Notes: a model not told the origin generated them from the letters alone. A stretch of DNA of 64,000 nucleotides from Ascaphus truei (GCA_036426205.1 CM071574.1:12530892-12594891), one strand, 5' to 3'; positions 1 to 10,990 are shown, counted from the stretch's first letter. Numbers and translations: made by a program.

Positions 1-1450
1 TTTAACTGCCCTTACTGTAAAGAACCCTTTCCTTTGTTACTGGTGAAATTTCCTTTCCTCCAACCTTAAGGGATGGCCCCGAGTCCTTTGTACTGCCCGT
101 GGGATGAATAGTTCTTTTGAATGCTCTTTGTATTGTCCCTGAATATATTTGTATATAGTTATCATATCCCCTCTTAGACGCCTCTTTTCTAATGTAAATA
201 AATCCAATATAGCTAGCCTCTCCTCATAAGTTAGAATGTCCATCCCCTTTATTAATTTGGTGGCTCTTCTCTGCACTCCCTCTAGTTCCATAATGTCTTT
301 TCTTAGGATTGGTGCCCAAAATTGTACTCCATATTCAAGGTGTGGTCTTACTAATGCTTTGTAAAGGGGCATAATTATGTCTACTTCCCTTCCGTCCATT
401 GCCCGTTTGATGCAAGATAAGATCTTGTTTGCCTTTGCAGCTACTGCATGACATTGGGCACTATTGCTAAGCCTGCTGTCTACAAGCACTCCTAAATCCT
501 TCTCCATCAAGGATTCCCCCAATATATCTCCATTTAATTTGTAAGTTGCCTTTTTATTCTTGCATCCCAAATGCATAACCTTACATTTATCTGTATTAAA
601 CCTCAGTTGCCATTTACCTTCCCACGTTTCCAGTCTCTCCAAGTCCTTCTGAAGAGAACTTTCATCCTGCTCTGATTCTATTACCTTACACAATTTAGTA
701 TCATCAGCAAAGATGGAGACTTTGCTCTCGATCCCAACCTCAAGGTCATTAATAAACAAGTTAAAAAGCAGGGGTCCCAGTACCGATCCTTGAGGTACTC
801 CACTCACGACTTTAGCCCAACCTGAAAAAGTTCCATTTATGACAACCCTCTGTTGTCTGTCCTTTAACCAGTTTTCAATCCAGGTGCATATATTATTACT
901 GAGTCCAATTTTCTTTATTTTGTACACCAACCTCTTGTGTGAAACTGTATCAAAAGCCTTTGCAAAATCTAAGTAGACCACATCAACTGCATTACCCTGG
1001 TCTAAATTCCTACTTACCTCCTCAAAGAAACAAATAAGGTTAGTTTGGCAAGATCTATCCTTCATAAATCCATGCTGACTATTACTAATAATTTTGTTTT
1101 CCATTAGGTATTCCTGAATATTATCCCGTATTAAACATTCAAGTAGTTTCCCTACTATTGAAGTCAGGCTTACAGGTCTGTAATTCCCTGGGTGTGATCT
1201 AGCTCCCTTTTTAAATATAGGCACCACATCTGCTTTACGCCAATCTTGAGGTACTGAGCCTGTGGAAATGGAGTCCTTGAATATTAAATATAATGGTTTT
1301 GCTATTACTGAGCTTAACTCCTTGAGAACTCTTGGATGTATGCCATCGGGGCCAGGTGCCTTATTTACTTTATTTTTTTCAAGTCGCTTATGAACTTCTT
1401 CCTCAGTTAACCAATTGGTCATTAATATGGAGGTTATAGTTACATAGTAG
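1..1450 (-). mobile_element. 5'-truncated CR1/Rex1-like LINE, 3' end beyond window
   Basis: This is a non-LTR retrotransposon copy read on the minus strand. The coding part is described under 37-1422. The element's 5' edge lies near 1425-1450, where LINE protein sequence stops and in-frame Gypsy pol sequence begins on the opposite strand at about 1450. The 3' UTR runs off the window at position 1, so neither the tail nor a target duplication can be seen. The copy is 5'-truncated, as is usual for LINEs, and it appears to have landed inside the Gypsy element to its right. Proof would need the sequence left of the window. Confidence 0.85.
37..1422 (-). CDS. LINE ORF2 reverse transcriptase, C-terminal part
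   Basis: This is the reverse transcriptase of a CR1/Rex1-clade LINE, which copies LINE RNA at a nicked genomic target. The frame is open for about 460 codons. Visible landmarks in order are NKAPGPDGIHP (start of the fingers), FDTVSHKRL (palm, first catalytic Asp), VPQGSVLGPLLF, the catalytic FADD at about 700-715, and the thumb block EKDLGVLVDS followed by LVRPHLEYGVQFWAP. The last block is characteristic of CR1-like elements. The N-terminal endonuclease is absent, which agrees with 5' truncation. The Met at 1422 is only the first Met after the LINE/Gypsy junction and is not a genuine start; the frame continues to 1482 through junction sequence. The lack of stops suggests a fairly recent insertion. 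I cannot separate CR1 from Rex1 without an alignment. Confidence 0.88.
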   Translation of the reverse strand: MTNWLTEEEVHKRLEKNKVNKAPGPDGIHPRVLKELSSVIAKPLYLIFKDSISTGSVPQDWRKADVVPIFKKGARSHPGNYRPVSLTSIVGKLLECLIRDNIQEYLMENKIISNSQHGFMKDRSCQTNLICFFEEVSRNLDQGNAVDVVYLDFAKAFDTVSHKRLVYKIKKIGLSNNICTWIENWLKDRQQRVVINGTFSGWAKVVSGVPQGSVLGPLLFNLFINDLEVGIESKVSIFADDTKLCKVIESEQDESSLQKDLERLETWEGKWQLRFNTDKCKVMHLGCKNKKATYKLNGDILGESLMEKDLGVLVDSRLSNSAQCHAVAAKANKILSCIKRAMDGREVDIIMPLYKALVRPHLEYGVQFWAPILRKDIMELEGVQRRATKLIKGMDILTYEERLAILDLFTLEKRRLRGDMITIYKYIQGQYKEHSKELFIPRAVQRTRGHPLRLEERKFHQ

Positions 1451-2277
1451 ATGATTGGCAATCCCACGTTCCAAAGGTCCAAGCTGTGCTTGACGCAGTT
1501 CGGTCTGCTGGACTAACTGCTAACCCCGTTAAATGCACTATTGGTCTGGAGGAGGCCAAGTATCTGGGGTATTCTATAGGCAGAGGTTTACTCAAACCCC
1601 AAACACTCAAAGTAGAGGCGATACAAAATTGGCCAAGGCCAGTTACAAAAAAACAAGTAAGGACCTTTTTGGGATTAATTGGTTACTATAGAAGGTTTAT
1701 TCCCAATTTTGCAACTAAGGCAACCCCACTAACCGACCTCACAAAAGCAAGAGGGCCGCTAATGGTAAAGTGGTCCCCCGAAACCGAACAGGCCTTTAGA
1801 AGCCTGAAAGAAGCTCTCTGTGCCCAACCAGTGTTGGTCACACCTGACTTCTCTAAAGAGTTTTTAGTCCAAACCGACGCATCTGAGGTAGGGCTGGGGG
1901 CTGTGCTCTCCCAGGAGTCTCAAGGTGAGGCACACCCCATCCTTTATTTAAGTAGGAAACTAAATCCCCAGGAGAAAAATTACTTCATAGTCGAGAAAGA
2001 GTGTCTCGCAATAAAGTGGGCTGTAGAGACACTCAAATACTATCTGTTGGGGAGAAAATTCCGGTTGGTCACAGATCATGCACCCCTCACCTGGATGTGT
2101 CAGAACAGAGAGAAGAATGCTAGAGTGACCAGGTGGTTCCTAAGCCTACAACCCTTTAAATTTTCTGTGGAACACAGGTCAGGGCACAAACATGGCAATG
2201 CTGACGGGTTGTCAAGGATGCACTCCCTAATATCCATGGTCACTCATCCCTCAAGGTCTGAGCTGGGGGGGAGGATA
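1450..2277 (+). pseudogene. Ty3/Gypsy pol fragment: RT thumb and RNase H
   Basis: This is the C-terminal part of a Gypsy polymerase. It begins in frame at about 1450 with DDWQSHVPKVQAVLDAVRSA, the region just after the RT active site, and continues with FLGLIGYYRRFIPNF (RT thumb). RNase H follows: QTDASEVGLGAVL, VEKECLAIKWA, VTDHAPLTWM and the closing NADGLSRM. The fingers and catalytic palm of the RT are missing because the LINE occupies that side. No integrase lies between RNase H and the LTR. The frame runs straight into a purine tract and the LTR, so either integrase lay upstream of RT, as in Gmr1-like elements, or it was deleted. The reading frame is intact but the element is incomplete. 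Confidence 0.88.
2255..2277 (+). promoter_or_regulatory. polypurine tract of the Gypsy fragment
   Basis: A run of purines (gggggggaggata) ends directly at the LTR start TGTGACAG. In LTR elements this tract primes plus-strand DNA. Its position supports the LTR boundary. Confidence 0.7.
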
Positions 2278-2901
2278 TGTGACAGAAACCAGGGTATGGT
2301 AATAAATTCCATATATAGGGCTCCCAGGATACTGAACAGTTTCTATCCTGTTTAGGCTGGAAAGTGCAGCCTCAGAATGCATGCACTCCATCCCACAGTT
2401 TGGCAAGTGCTGGAACTGAGGGATGAGGGATCCAGACCAGAATTTGTCTGCTGCCTGATTTCTGTCACCTGTCCTGCTAGTTAGAGATCAGGTATTTAAG
2501 GCTGATTTCCTGGTTCCTCTCCCCTCTCCCCAAGAGCCTGGAGGCAGGAAGACTGCTGGAAGCAGAGAGGGGAAAAGCCTCTCCCCAAACAGGTTAAATC
2601 ATTCTGCCCTTTTTTTGTCTAAAACTGCAAAGTTCCTTATTTTTTTGTTGGAAGTGGAAAAAGCACTCCAACCCTGAGTCAGGGAAAACCTTAGTTAAGT
2701 TATTGCTCAGGTGAGTACATTTTTGTTTTGGTTGTATTTCTTTTGTATACACTGTGGCAGTCTCAGTGCCTGAGACTAAATAAACCAGGCATAGCCTGTT
2801 TAAAGGAACAGCACGTGACGCCTCGTCATTTAACCTACCCTAAAAGACCATGTTCTAACAGTCCCGGACAGACGGCGGAGCCCCGGAGTAAGCCGTTTCT
2901 C

Positions 2902-2904
<3 letters not shown>
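2278..2904 (+). mobile_element. 3' LTR of the Gypsy fragment
   Basis: The LTR is about 627 bp, beginning TGTGACAG and ending TCTCACA, with the usual TG...CA termini. A TATA-like tatttaagg lies at about 2492 and a polyadenylation signal AATAAA at about 2778. It starts directly after the purine tract and ends against an (AT)n run that hides any target duplication. The matching 5' LTR is not in the window. This LTR differs from the TGTAGCC group found elsewhere here. Confidence 0.75.

Positions 2905-2960
<56 letters not shown>
2905..2960. repeat. (AT)n microsatellite
   Basis: An uninterrupted AT dinucleotide run abuts the LTR end. Open frames crossing it are not genes. Confidence 0.97.
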
Positions 2961-2964
<4 letters not shown>

Positions 2965-3160
2965 GAAAAGATTTCACAGGCACTCCAATATAGTATCCTG
3001 AATGGGGGCATTCCCCCTGAGGAAGATCCCCTGTGGGATCGAAACGTTGGACTTCTGTGCTTTGTGTTTTAATACACTTACTGAATTTACCTGCCTTAGT
3101 GCTATCTCCTTTTTGCCAGTTTCTGGTAATGTATGTTTTTTTATATATATATATGCCCTT
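2961..3160 (+). repeat. interspersed repeat with GAAACGTTG motif, copy 1
   Basis: The segment contains gtgggatcgaaacgttgg followed by a short T-rich stretch and ends in a small (AT)n tract. Related GAAACGTTG segments occur at about 5410-5485 and 17115-17200, and a cousin with the core ACGCGTTT at about 19260. I do not know the family. It looks like part of a short retroposed or DNA element common in frog genomes. Confidence 0.5.
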
Positions 3161-3288
3161 ACTACAAAAATAGTGCTGCTATTCAACCTAATTGTTAACA
3201 ATCAAGATGTGAAATTGATACTTTCAAGTTTGTGTGAAGTATAACATAAAACTATGGAATCATAACTGCATTATAATATTTTTTATGC

Positions 3289-3566
3289 CAGAGGAGCACA
3301 ATCTTTTTTCCCTGTGGCCCCCCAGCTTTTTGTCCCCCTCTCTGCACCCCCCCGCCCTCTTACCTCGGCTCCGGCGTCTGGGCGTGATGATGTCACGGTG
3401 CCATGGCACATGACCCCACGCGTCTGAGCCAAGGTAAGTGCAGTTTACAGAGGCCTTATCTGCTTCCCCAGCATTTAATTTAAGTGCCTTCGGGATGCGT
3501 GCCAGGCCTCTGTAAACCCCGTGCCCCCAGCAGACAATCTCGCTCCCCCCAGTTTGCGCATCCCTG
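3289..3566. mobile_element. hAT-like non-autonomous element (family Q), copy 1
   Basis: This 278-bp element is flanked by ttttatgc (3281-3288) and gtttatgc (3567-3574), an 8-bp duplication with 7 of 8 bases matching. The right end reads tttgcgcatccctg, which matches the family terminus CAG.GGTGCGCAA in inverted form; the left end is more decayed. The interior shares the phrase aggcctctgtaa with copies at 14161-14514 and 36738. There is no coding capacity. The 8-bp duplication and CAG...CTG ends point to the hAT superfamily. Confidence 0.7.
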
Positions 3567-3574
3567 GTTTATGC

Positions 3575-5374
3575 TATGGGATTGGAAGTAATACTTTTCT
3601 TCCTTACAATGAAGAAATTAGATGACAGCAACTTTGGGTACTATGACACTATGTACACTAAAGGAAAATATACACAAATGAATAGTTTATCGTTCATAAG
3701 CAGCAGTGTACTTAAATACTAAGATTAATTATATTATAACCGTTTGATATATTTTTTTATGCTGTACAATTTACATGAACATTAAGTGTGCTATATATAC
3801 TTGAGCATCCAGAAAATTTTGAACTATTGTGTTTATTATGGGAGTTAATACTACATTACTATTACTACATTACATTATTTTGTGTTGTGGTATAATACAT
3901 AATGTATAATTTAAAACTTGAAACATGCAACTCTTTAAATAAGTACAGATGTAGCAAACCTTAACGTCTTTGGTGCTTTGACTGCGGTGGTCGCGGCACC
4001 AAGGATTAACGCCATTCAGAAGCATGAACTGCCTCCCCCGCAGCGTCATCGTAGCAGACAATGTTTCCAGCACCGCGGACTTTCGCTTTTGTTTGGCCAC
4101 GGCGCTGCGGAGAGGAAGTTACTACTTCTGTGTAATCTTAATTTAGCCAAATAAATGTAATATTTGCTAATGGTTAAGATAATCATGTTTGTATTAGATA
4201 ATGTTTCTTCATACTTACAAAGCTTTAACATTAAATACTGTATGTGAGAACCTACAAAAAAACATCATATCAAGTGTAATTTTTTTCATTTTTGTTGAAA
4301 CTACTACCAACAAGCTTTCTGAGATTGTGAATACTAGTTTTGTCTAAATAGCAGTTTAATCATTAACATCCTACTTTGTCTACAATAACAGAATAAGTTA
4401 TTATTTAAACGTGTCGAGTTCAGAAGAATACAGTGGTTTAAATCATTTCATTACCTAAGTATTCTGTAACTTCTATGCCATGCACAGATATCCCACTTAG
4501 GGGCAGGAATTCTATTTCTATTGGTATTTTGCATTCTCTGTATGTAAAGTTCTGCTTACAAGTTTGCCACAATATTAAAAGCATTACAATATATTTTGAA
4601 AGAAGGACTTTTGTAACATTTTTTTTACATCTTTTTAAAAAAAATTATGTTAAGGTCCATCCTTTATGGGAGGCAGGAAGATGACAGACAAGCAAAAGTA
4701 ATTGCTCGTATTTTCTTTTTTTTTAATTAACCTGTTCATATGGGGTGCATGTGTAAAAAAAACGTTCTTGAAGGCAATGTATCTTGTGACTTTTTGTTAG
4801 CATTGCATGCAAGTGTTTAGCTAGCAATTGAATGGCTTTGTTTCTAATGCTTCGATGAGTGAAAGAAATGTTTAAGAAAGATCACTTTACAGAAAGATTC
4901 AGACTGAAATGTGAGGACTGTGTTTCATGCCAAGCCAAAAATTACAATTCGCATTTAAAGGGGATGGACATGGTTTTTGGAATCTATTTTCCCACATTCC
5001 TGAATCTCAATCATCCTAGCAAATGTAGCACAACGAGCAGTGGAAAAGAATGAAGTCACTTTGCTAAGGTGCATACTGTAACATACTGTAACAGACATAA
5101 TGTAACCAATTATCTAGAAAGGCAAAATCTCCAATAATAATCCAATAGTTTGTATGATCTTAATATATTTGTGTTCCCTAAAATTATATTTTAACGATTT
5201 TGCTGCGTAAAAATGTGAATGGATCTGTAATTACCCATGTTATCCCATTATATTGTATTCTGCATGCTACTATTAACATACTGTATATATAAACAGAAAC
5301 AGGGCACGCACAAAACCAAATAAAACATAAAGGTAAAGGGAGGGTGCATACTGTCCAAAAAGATACAGAAAAGG
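3575..5374. other. AT-rich presumed intron, no gene seen
   Basis: No coding exon or recognisable element was found. A GC-richer patch at 4000-4120 is the only compositional change. The short open frames at 4475 and 4859 lack any recognisable domain and sit in AT-rich sequence. Confidence 0.5.
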
Positions 5375-5530
5375 GAAAAAAGGGACAGGCACTCTTATAT
5401 GCAAAAAAGTGAAACTTATTGACTCAACGTTTCGATCGCCAATTTCAAGGAGAAAGGTCCCAGTGGCGACCGAAACGTTGAGTCAATAAATGTAACTTTT
5501 TTGCCTATAGGAGTGCCTGTCCCTTTTTTC
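5375..5530. repeat. fold-back inverted repeat with GAAACGTTG core
   Basis: Arms at 5375-5441 and 5464-5530 (67 bp each, several mismatches) are inverted copies separated by 22 nt. Each arm runs from the family's outer phrase gggacaggcactc to the core gaccgaaacgttgag. The sequence would form a long hairpin. It may be two head-to-head copies of one short repeat or a template-switch product. Confidence 0.85.
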
Positions 5531-5534
5531 ACAT

Positions 5535-5584
<50 letters not shown>

Positions 5585-5588
5585 CTAT

Positions 5589-5662
<74 letters not shown>

Positions 5663-5880
5663 CTATATAGATAGATAGATAGATCTATATAGATAGATAG
5701 ATAGATCTATATAGATAGATAGATAGATCTATATAGATAGATAGATCTATATAGATAGATAGATAGATCTATATAGATAGATAGATAGATCTAAATAGAT
5801 AGATAGATCTATATATATATAGATAGATAGATCTATATATATATATAGATCTATATGTAGATATATATATATATATATAG
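5535..5880. repeat. (GATA)n microsatellite with AGATCTATAT interruptions
   Basis: This is a GATA tetranucleotide array about 345 bp long. From about 5580 on, the array is broken repeatedly by AGATCTATAT, giving a higher-order pattern of a few GATA units plus one interruption. It ends in (AT)n. Confidence 0.97.
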
Positions 5881-6559
5881 ATATCTTTAAATGTTATTAG
5901 TGGGACCACTTTTATCTGATTGCACCTTTACAGTCCTGCACATATTCATAATTGTGATCACGTTACCTCCTTCTAAATGAAAGTCTTCTTTTCCCTATTT
6001 TAATTAGGCTCAATGTGTGTACTGACTCATATTTTCCTTCGTGTGTTCTTGTCTATTAATTCCAAATATCTAAATGTCTCTTCTTCTACTGTATCTCTCT
6101 TTGTTCTGGTGTTTCCTTTACCACCAACACAATTTACTTTTAACACTTTGTAGGTACACCCAAGCTTACCACTCAACATGTGAAAGAATTGTAGTTATTA
6201 GAAAGAATTATAATAACTAAGTATATGATTGCAGGACTTTATTACCATGTGAAATAGATGGCACTCGTATTTCTATTCTGTTAAGTGATCACTTTAGGAG
6301 GGGTTATGCCCCAAAATGGCATCAGTGGTATTCCTTGGGGAAGGATATTGCTTGAGTTTGTTGCTTGAGTTTTACATGAACTAGTATCTGGCCATCAACT
6401 TTCTAAAGTATGAATTAGCAGGAACACCTTTCAAACTTTAGGTATCCAATCCTGGAGTTTAAAAAAAATATGTTTCCAAAATGGGTAACCATCCAATTTC
6501 TCAGGTACCTAACCTCTCATCCGGGGCACACGTCTTTCATTACTGGTCATGCCAGGTAT
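5881..6559. other. presumed intron, no gene seen
   Basis: No coding exon or named element was recognised in this AT-rich sequence. Confidence 0.5.
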
Positions 6560-6850
6560 ATTTTACAGGTCAATATATACCTAACATCTTCAATAGTGAA
6601 GATAGAAGTGAGCAATTATTTTTTGTTTTCCTAATTTCTTAGCTGGATCTTCCCCCCCACAAAAATTGAGCCGATATAAAGAAAATAATAATTAGACGAA
6701 AAGTCTTAAGATTTTTCAGGCAAAGAGGTCCAAAATTATTTTGCAAAGCTGAAGCTGCATTTTCTATGTTTATTGGATAGTGCCCTAAGACCGATGTGGT
6801 CAACATTTTGATAGACAGGGTTATATTTTGTCAGGAATTGCAACTGAAAG
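6560..6850 (+). repeat. unnamed dispersed repeat X, copy 1
   Basis: The segment shares an ordered set of phrases with 9890-10180 in the same orientation: a caata.acct stretch, atcttcaata.tgaaga, then a gcaaagctgaagc-like block and a ttggatagtgccc-like block. The two copies are diverged. No terminal repeats were identified. Confidence 0.5.
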
Positions 6851-7788
6851 TCAATGTTTTAACTCTGCACCATGTTTTTTCAGACAAAAGTGCCCTTTAA
6901 AGTTGTTTTGTTTGAAAATTGCTCACGGAATCACAACATAAAAACTTTAAAGACAGCTCTCTTTTCTAAATTACACTTGGCCTAATTGTGTTTCTAAAAT
7001 AATATAGTTGCAATCCAGCTAGGAGAATGTGGTTATGAAAAGGATGCCCAAATCCTCCAATTTACATTGGTCTGGTTTGGCTAAACTATCAAAGTCCTTG
7101 GAGCGGTGAGTTTATGGCTCACGGACACTATAATTGGAGTAATATTCCAAGCTTGTTTTTGTCTCCATATTGTATATAATCCAAGTTAAATGTTAATCTA
7201 CCTCAGCCTTGGATGTAAGTAAAAGCCAACATGCAGCATAGTTTCTGTATTTTTATGTAAACTATATTATTGTCATGATATGCATTCTTGTTATTTTATC
7301 TTGATTTATACAGTTGTTATAGCTGGCATAAATACATTACAATGGAATAATTGGACTGAGTAAATTCACTATGTCATTGTTAGAATCCTCTCTCAAATAA
7401 CCAATTGTTGGCGTAACTTTTTTATAGCTAGAATTGATAATCTTCCAGACAGTTTGTAATTCAACGATCTAGAGTCAAAGATTCTACCTTCTTTTTCCCC
7501 CCGATATATTCTGGGCTGCTTTTCAGAGAAACAAGACAGGCATCTGTGATTGCTCTTAAATCTCTTACTATTCTCATTGGTACAGTCCCTTTACGTTGCT
7601 TTCTTTTGGTTTATTTTTCAATTAAATAAACTATTTAATTTTCTGCATCTTGCATAAGTAATATTGAAGTTTTCAGTCGCTGCTCCAAAAAGGTTTTCTT
7701 TTACTCACTCTGGCTTCATTGTAGACAATTGTTTTTTTTTATTGTTGTTTACTACTGTAGTAACACCATTTTTCATCATTCTTTTCAG
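6851..7788 (+). other. intron upstream of the RhoGAP exon
   Basis: No second exon was recognised. The stretch ends in the pyrimidine-rich acceptor tttcatcattcttttcag at 7771-7788. Confidence 0.6.
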
Positions 7789-7866
7789 GCTTGGATGCTG
7801 CTGGAATATACAGAGTTAGTGGAAACCTATCTACAATACAGAAGTTGCGCTTTGTTATAAATCAGG
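7789..7866 (+). CDS. ARHGAP15: RhoGAP-domain exon, probably ARHGAP15
   Basis: This 78-bp internal exon encodes part of a Rho GTPase-activating domain, which speeds GTP hydrolysis on Rac/Rho proteins. The translation includes GIYRVSGNLSTIQKLRF. The R in GIYRVSG is the conserved arginine-finger position of RhoGAP domains. The exon is bounded by a pyrimidine tract plus CAG on the left and GTAAGT on the right, so both splice sites match consensus. It starts and ends in phase 1 and is therefore frame-neutral. From memory of the family, the phrase TIQKLRF followed by NQ fits ARHGAP15 better than ARHGAP12, ARHGAP27 or ARHGAP9, but they are close paralogues. No other exon of this gene was found in the window, which agrees with the very long introns of ARHGAP15. 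The gene would run on the plus strand through the whole window. Confidence 0.82.
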
Positions 7867-9066
7867 GTAAGTAATTCCTAAAATAATGGATGTGTTTTGA
7901 CTTTCCTTAATGTAACAGTGTTATTCTTGGAATTAAGACTTTTTTCCTTTTTTTTTTCTCATTGCAATTTTGATCAATGTTTGGATTCTTCTTTTTAGCC
8001 TTTGATGATAATGTTTTCAGCTTATCTGGAAATGAAAGGAAAAAAAGTTTAGTGGTTAGCTTTTGAACTTTTCTAAGCAATAATGGCCACAGGGGAAGAC
8101 ATTTCCTGGCAATTGAAGATTGTCTTGTAGAGCTAAAAGCCCATGGCTCAAGCTACTCCGTCATTAAGAACAGGAAATGCCCATCCCATAGGTCACTGTA
8201 GCTATTGTGAGAATTCCCTGCCAATTAGGCACTCCACTATTAAATATTTATTTTATTCAGCAAGATGTTTTAATCTTTGTTGTCTATGGAACTGTGTTGG
8301 AGGCGTTAGGTAAGGTAGGACTTTGCCGTGCAGTAATGTTATGCTGATTACTGCATACAGAATTCTGGTTGCCAATAATTAATATCTTTGTTTTGTACAC
8401 CTTTATCAGATAAAGTCCGGATTTTCCCACTTCATTTCTCACATTGTTATAGTGATGCTCCTAATGATTGTTTAGCATCCTACCGGGAAATCCAACATCA
8501 AAGTTGACTCTCATAATATTGTACAAATATTGCACTTCATACTAAAGGCTTAATATAACTGGATTCCCCTGAGAACCTGATTGGCTGTTGAGTCAGATGG
8601 CAGTAGAGCTTTATTTATATACAATAGTTAGGGAATTCAAAATGCTTGCTATAGCACAGTCTATCCCAAGTATAAAATAAACTGAGAAATGCGGATCTAA
8701 TAGGGTTTGGGATTTCAGAATACTATACTTAGGAAAGTGGATAGACTTGGTAGTCCAATGGTTCTCAACTGCAGTTAATTTCAATGTACTGTAACATTGC
8801 ACTTCCATCAAATTGTATTTAATCAAACAACAATTGCTACCTATTCCAAGAGATCCTCTCACAGTCCTCTACTTTGGCTCCCTGTCCAAATCTAAATACC
8901 TTCTATAATAATACTGCCTAACTTGATTTGGAATCCTTGTCAGTCACTTTGGATTTCATTTTTACCTTTGCTTGGTGAAATATTGTCTCCTGTATTCCAA
9001 AACTATGCTTGAAATTCGATCCTTCCGTGACAACTAGGAATGGAAGAAAGACTCTGTATCTGTGCT
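7867..9066 (+). other. intron downstream of the RhoGAP exon
   Basis: The stretch begins with a strong donor, GTAAGT. The rest is AT-rich and I found no further exon of the RhoGAP domain in it. Confidence 0.55.
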
Positions 9067-9396
9067 CTAAAAGTGAGCATGAGACATCTTGAAACAAAAC
9101 GAATGTAGCATTTTCAAATGATCATGATATAACAACGTATCAACAGTGAATGCAGGTGTCTTCTGAATGAAATGCTTGACAGTGTGTCCAGTCATATATG
9201 ATGCTCCTATTAGGAGGAGGTATGACAATAATTGGCAATGCAGTGGGATGACCAGGTTGACTGCCGATGGACACTTTTCCCAGTCCATGGACAGTTTACA
9301 GTTAAAATACTCAATGACTCTCTCCCAGTAGTTAATAGACTCATCATACTCAGTGCCACATCCTGGACATATACAAACCAAATAGCACATACCCAA
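9067..9396 (-). other. unrecognised open frame of 109 codons
   Basis: The frame is open on the minus strand with a composition less biased than neighbouring random frames. It has an N-terminal CxCPGC cluster, several Trp and Tyr residues, and a short hydrophobic stretch (LLSYLLLIGASY). I do not recognise it. There is no splice context, promoter or poly(A) tail that would identify it as a processed pseudogene. It could be a decayed coding fragment of a repeat or a chance frame. Confidence 0.2.
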
Positions 9397-9889
9397 ATAG
9401 ATCTTCTACTATTTGTCACAGTGTAATTCTACTCATATTTACATTATGACAACCAAATACATTTGCAGTTGATAGACATACATAACACCAGTAAGAGTTG
9501 TACAGAACAGGACTTATGTAAATGCATATTAATCTAAATGTAGTAAAGAAGAATAGAGTGTCTTTTTAGTAACCATTTGGTCTCTGGTTTCAGTGATGTT
9601 CTAGGACTTATCTTTGTAGTACAGTATATAGAGCATCTTTCAAGTTGCAACCCATCATACCGCCCATCCTGTTATTTTACTATTAACAGGGAAAGTTTGT
9701 TACTGATCAAACACAGAGCATTTCCCTAATTCTTTGATTACCTGGTCTTCAAAATAAACCAGGAAACCTTTACTTTTCATGACACTGACAAAGCGATGCA
9801 GTGTAAAAAAAGTGAGAAGGTTATCCTCTTGCTATACTGCACAAAAAAATTATATTTACATGTCTTTTGCATGACACTGGGTATACTGT

Positions 9890-10180
9890 ATATTACAATT
9901 CAATATCCACCTGGCATCTTCAATAATGAAGAAATTAATGAAAAGGGAAAAATGCTGGTCCCTATGCACTTTCATCTGCATTTTTTATTCTATTTTCTCA
10001 CATTTTTTTGCTTCTGACAACTGTGTCGACATAAACATTTTTTAATTGGGCAAAAAACTTAAACTTTTTTGGAGGATGACGCTCAAAGATATTTTGTGAA
10101 GCAGAAGCGGTATTTTTCGGAGTTTTTTGAATAGGGACCAAAATTTTAAAACCAAAACTGAAATTACCCAACGGAAACAA
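9890..10180 (+). repeat. unnamed dispersed repeat X, copy 2
   Basis: This is the diverged partner of 6560-6850, in the same orientation and order of phrases. The two copies flank the RhoGAP exon region about 3.3 kb apart. Confidence 0.5.
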
Positions 10181-10864
10181 CTTATTACATGCTATTATTT
10201 TTGATGAACACCATAACGGCAATAGGTAGCGTCTGTCTGACATTGCATTTAATGCTATTTGCAAATGTACAGAAATGTGTCAAATGGATTATAACTGTAT
10301 CTACATTCTGACCACTGTGAGGTTACATTTAATAAGACTGACCTAGTTTTATATTCCAAAATAACATTCAATTACAGTTGCTCATAAGGCCATTAATACA
10401 CAATATCAATCTTCTCAATTTATGCACTAATCTGAACTACTGAATTTTTACAGAACAAATTTGCATTATTTTTATTTGTAAGATAGACATTTTATTTAGT
10501 TGACTTTCTCTTTGCATCAAACAACAGCTACAGCAATGTAAACTACATTATTCTCTGCATTCTGTTCAACCCGTTCTATTATATAAGGGACACCATTGAT
10601 AATATACTATATGGCTTCCATGTGATAAGATTATCTTTTAGCTGTGATTTATTTTTCCCATTAAAGTAGGAAATAATATGATCATAAGTGATCCAGAGTT
10701 AGAGCCTAACATTTACAGTGTCTTTGAAAAAAACTTTTATTATACATTTGTATTGATTGAATGAGCCAAGTACTGTACTTCAGAACTGCTTAATGCATGT
10801 GGCTTATCCATAGGAAACCCTGTTGCTAGAAACCTATGCAATTTGTCCAGATACATTGCAGGAT
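10181..10864. other. presumed intron, no gene seen
   Basis: This is AT-rich sequence without recognised exon, terminal repeat or tandem array. Confidence 0.5.
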
Positions 10865-10990
10865 TCTCTCATCATAATAATAATTTTTATTGCATCTAGC
10901 GCCTATCTCCCAATGGGATTCAAAGCGCTTCACAATTACAGTGTAGTGTGTGGTAAGCAGCATGGAACATAGCATTTTTTTACTGACAGT
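10865..10990 (+). repeat. interspersed repeat with CAAAGCGCTT core, copy 1
   Basis: The segment contains atctcccaatgggattcaaa followed by gcgcttcacaattacagtgt. A second copy at 49225-49830 has the same phrases but is interrupted by a Harbinger-like element. In both places the repeat lies just upstream of a family M element. The type is unknown; it resembles short interspersed repeats seen in many aquatic vertebrates. Confidence 0.6.

Noticed and set aside
2728..3072. 114-codon frame
   Set aside because: It crosses the (AT)n microsatellite and translates it as Tyr-Ile repeats.
4859..5053. 64-codon frame with several Cys
   Set aside because: No recognisable zinc-finger spacing, no splice context and AT-rich flanks.
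5535..5880. Possible CRISPR-like or satellite centromeric array
   Set aside because: It is a plain GATA microsatellite without spacers and only about 345 bp long.
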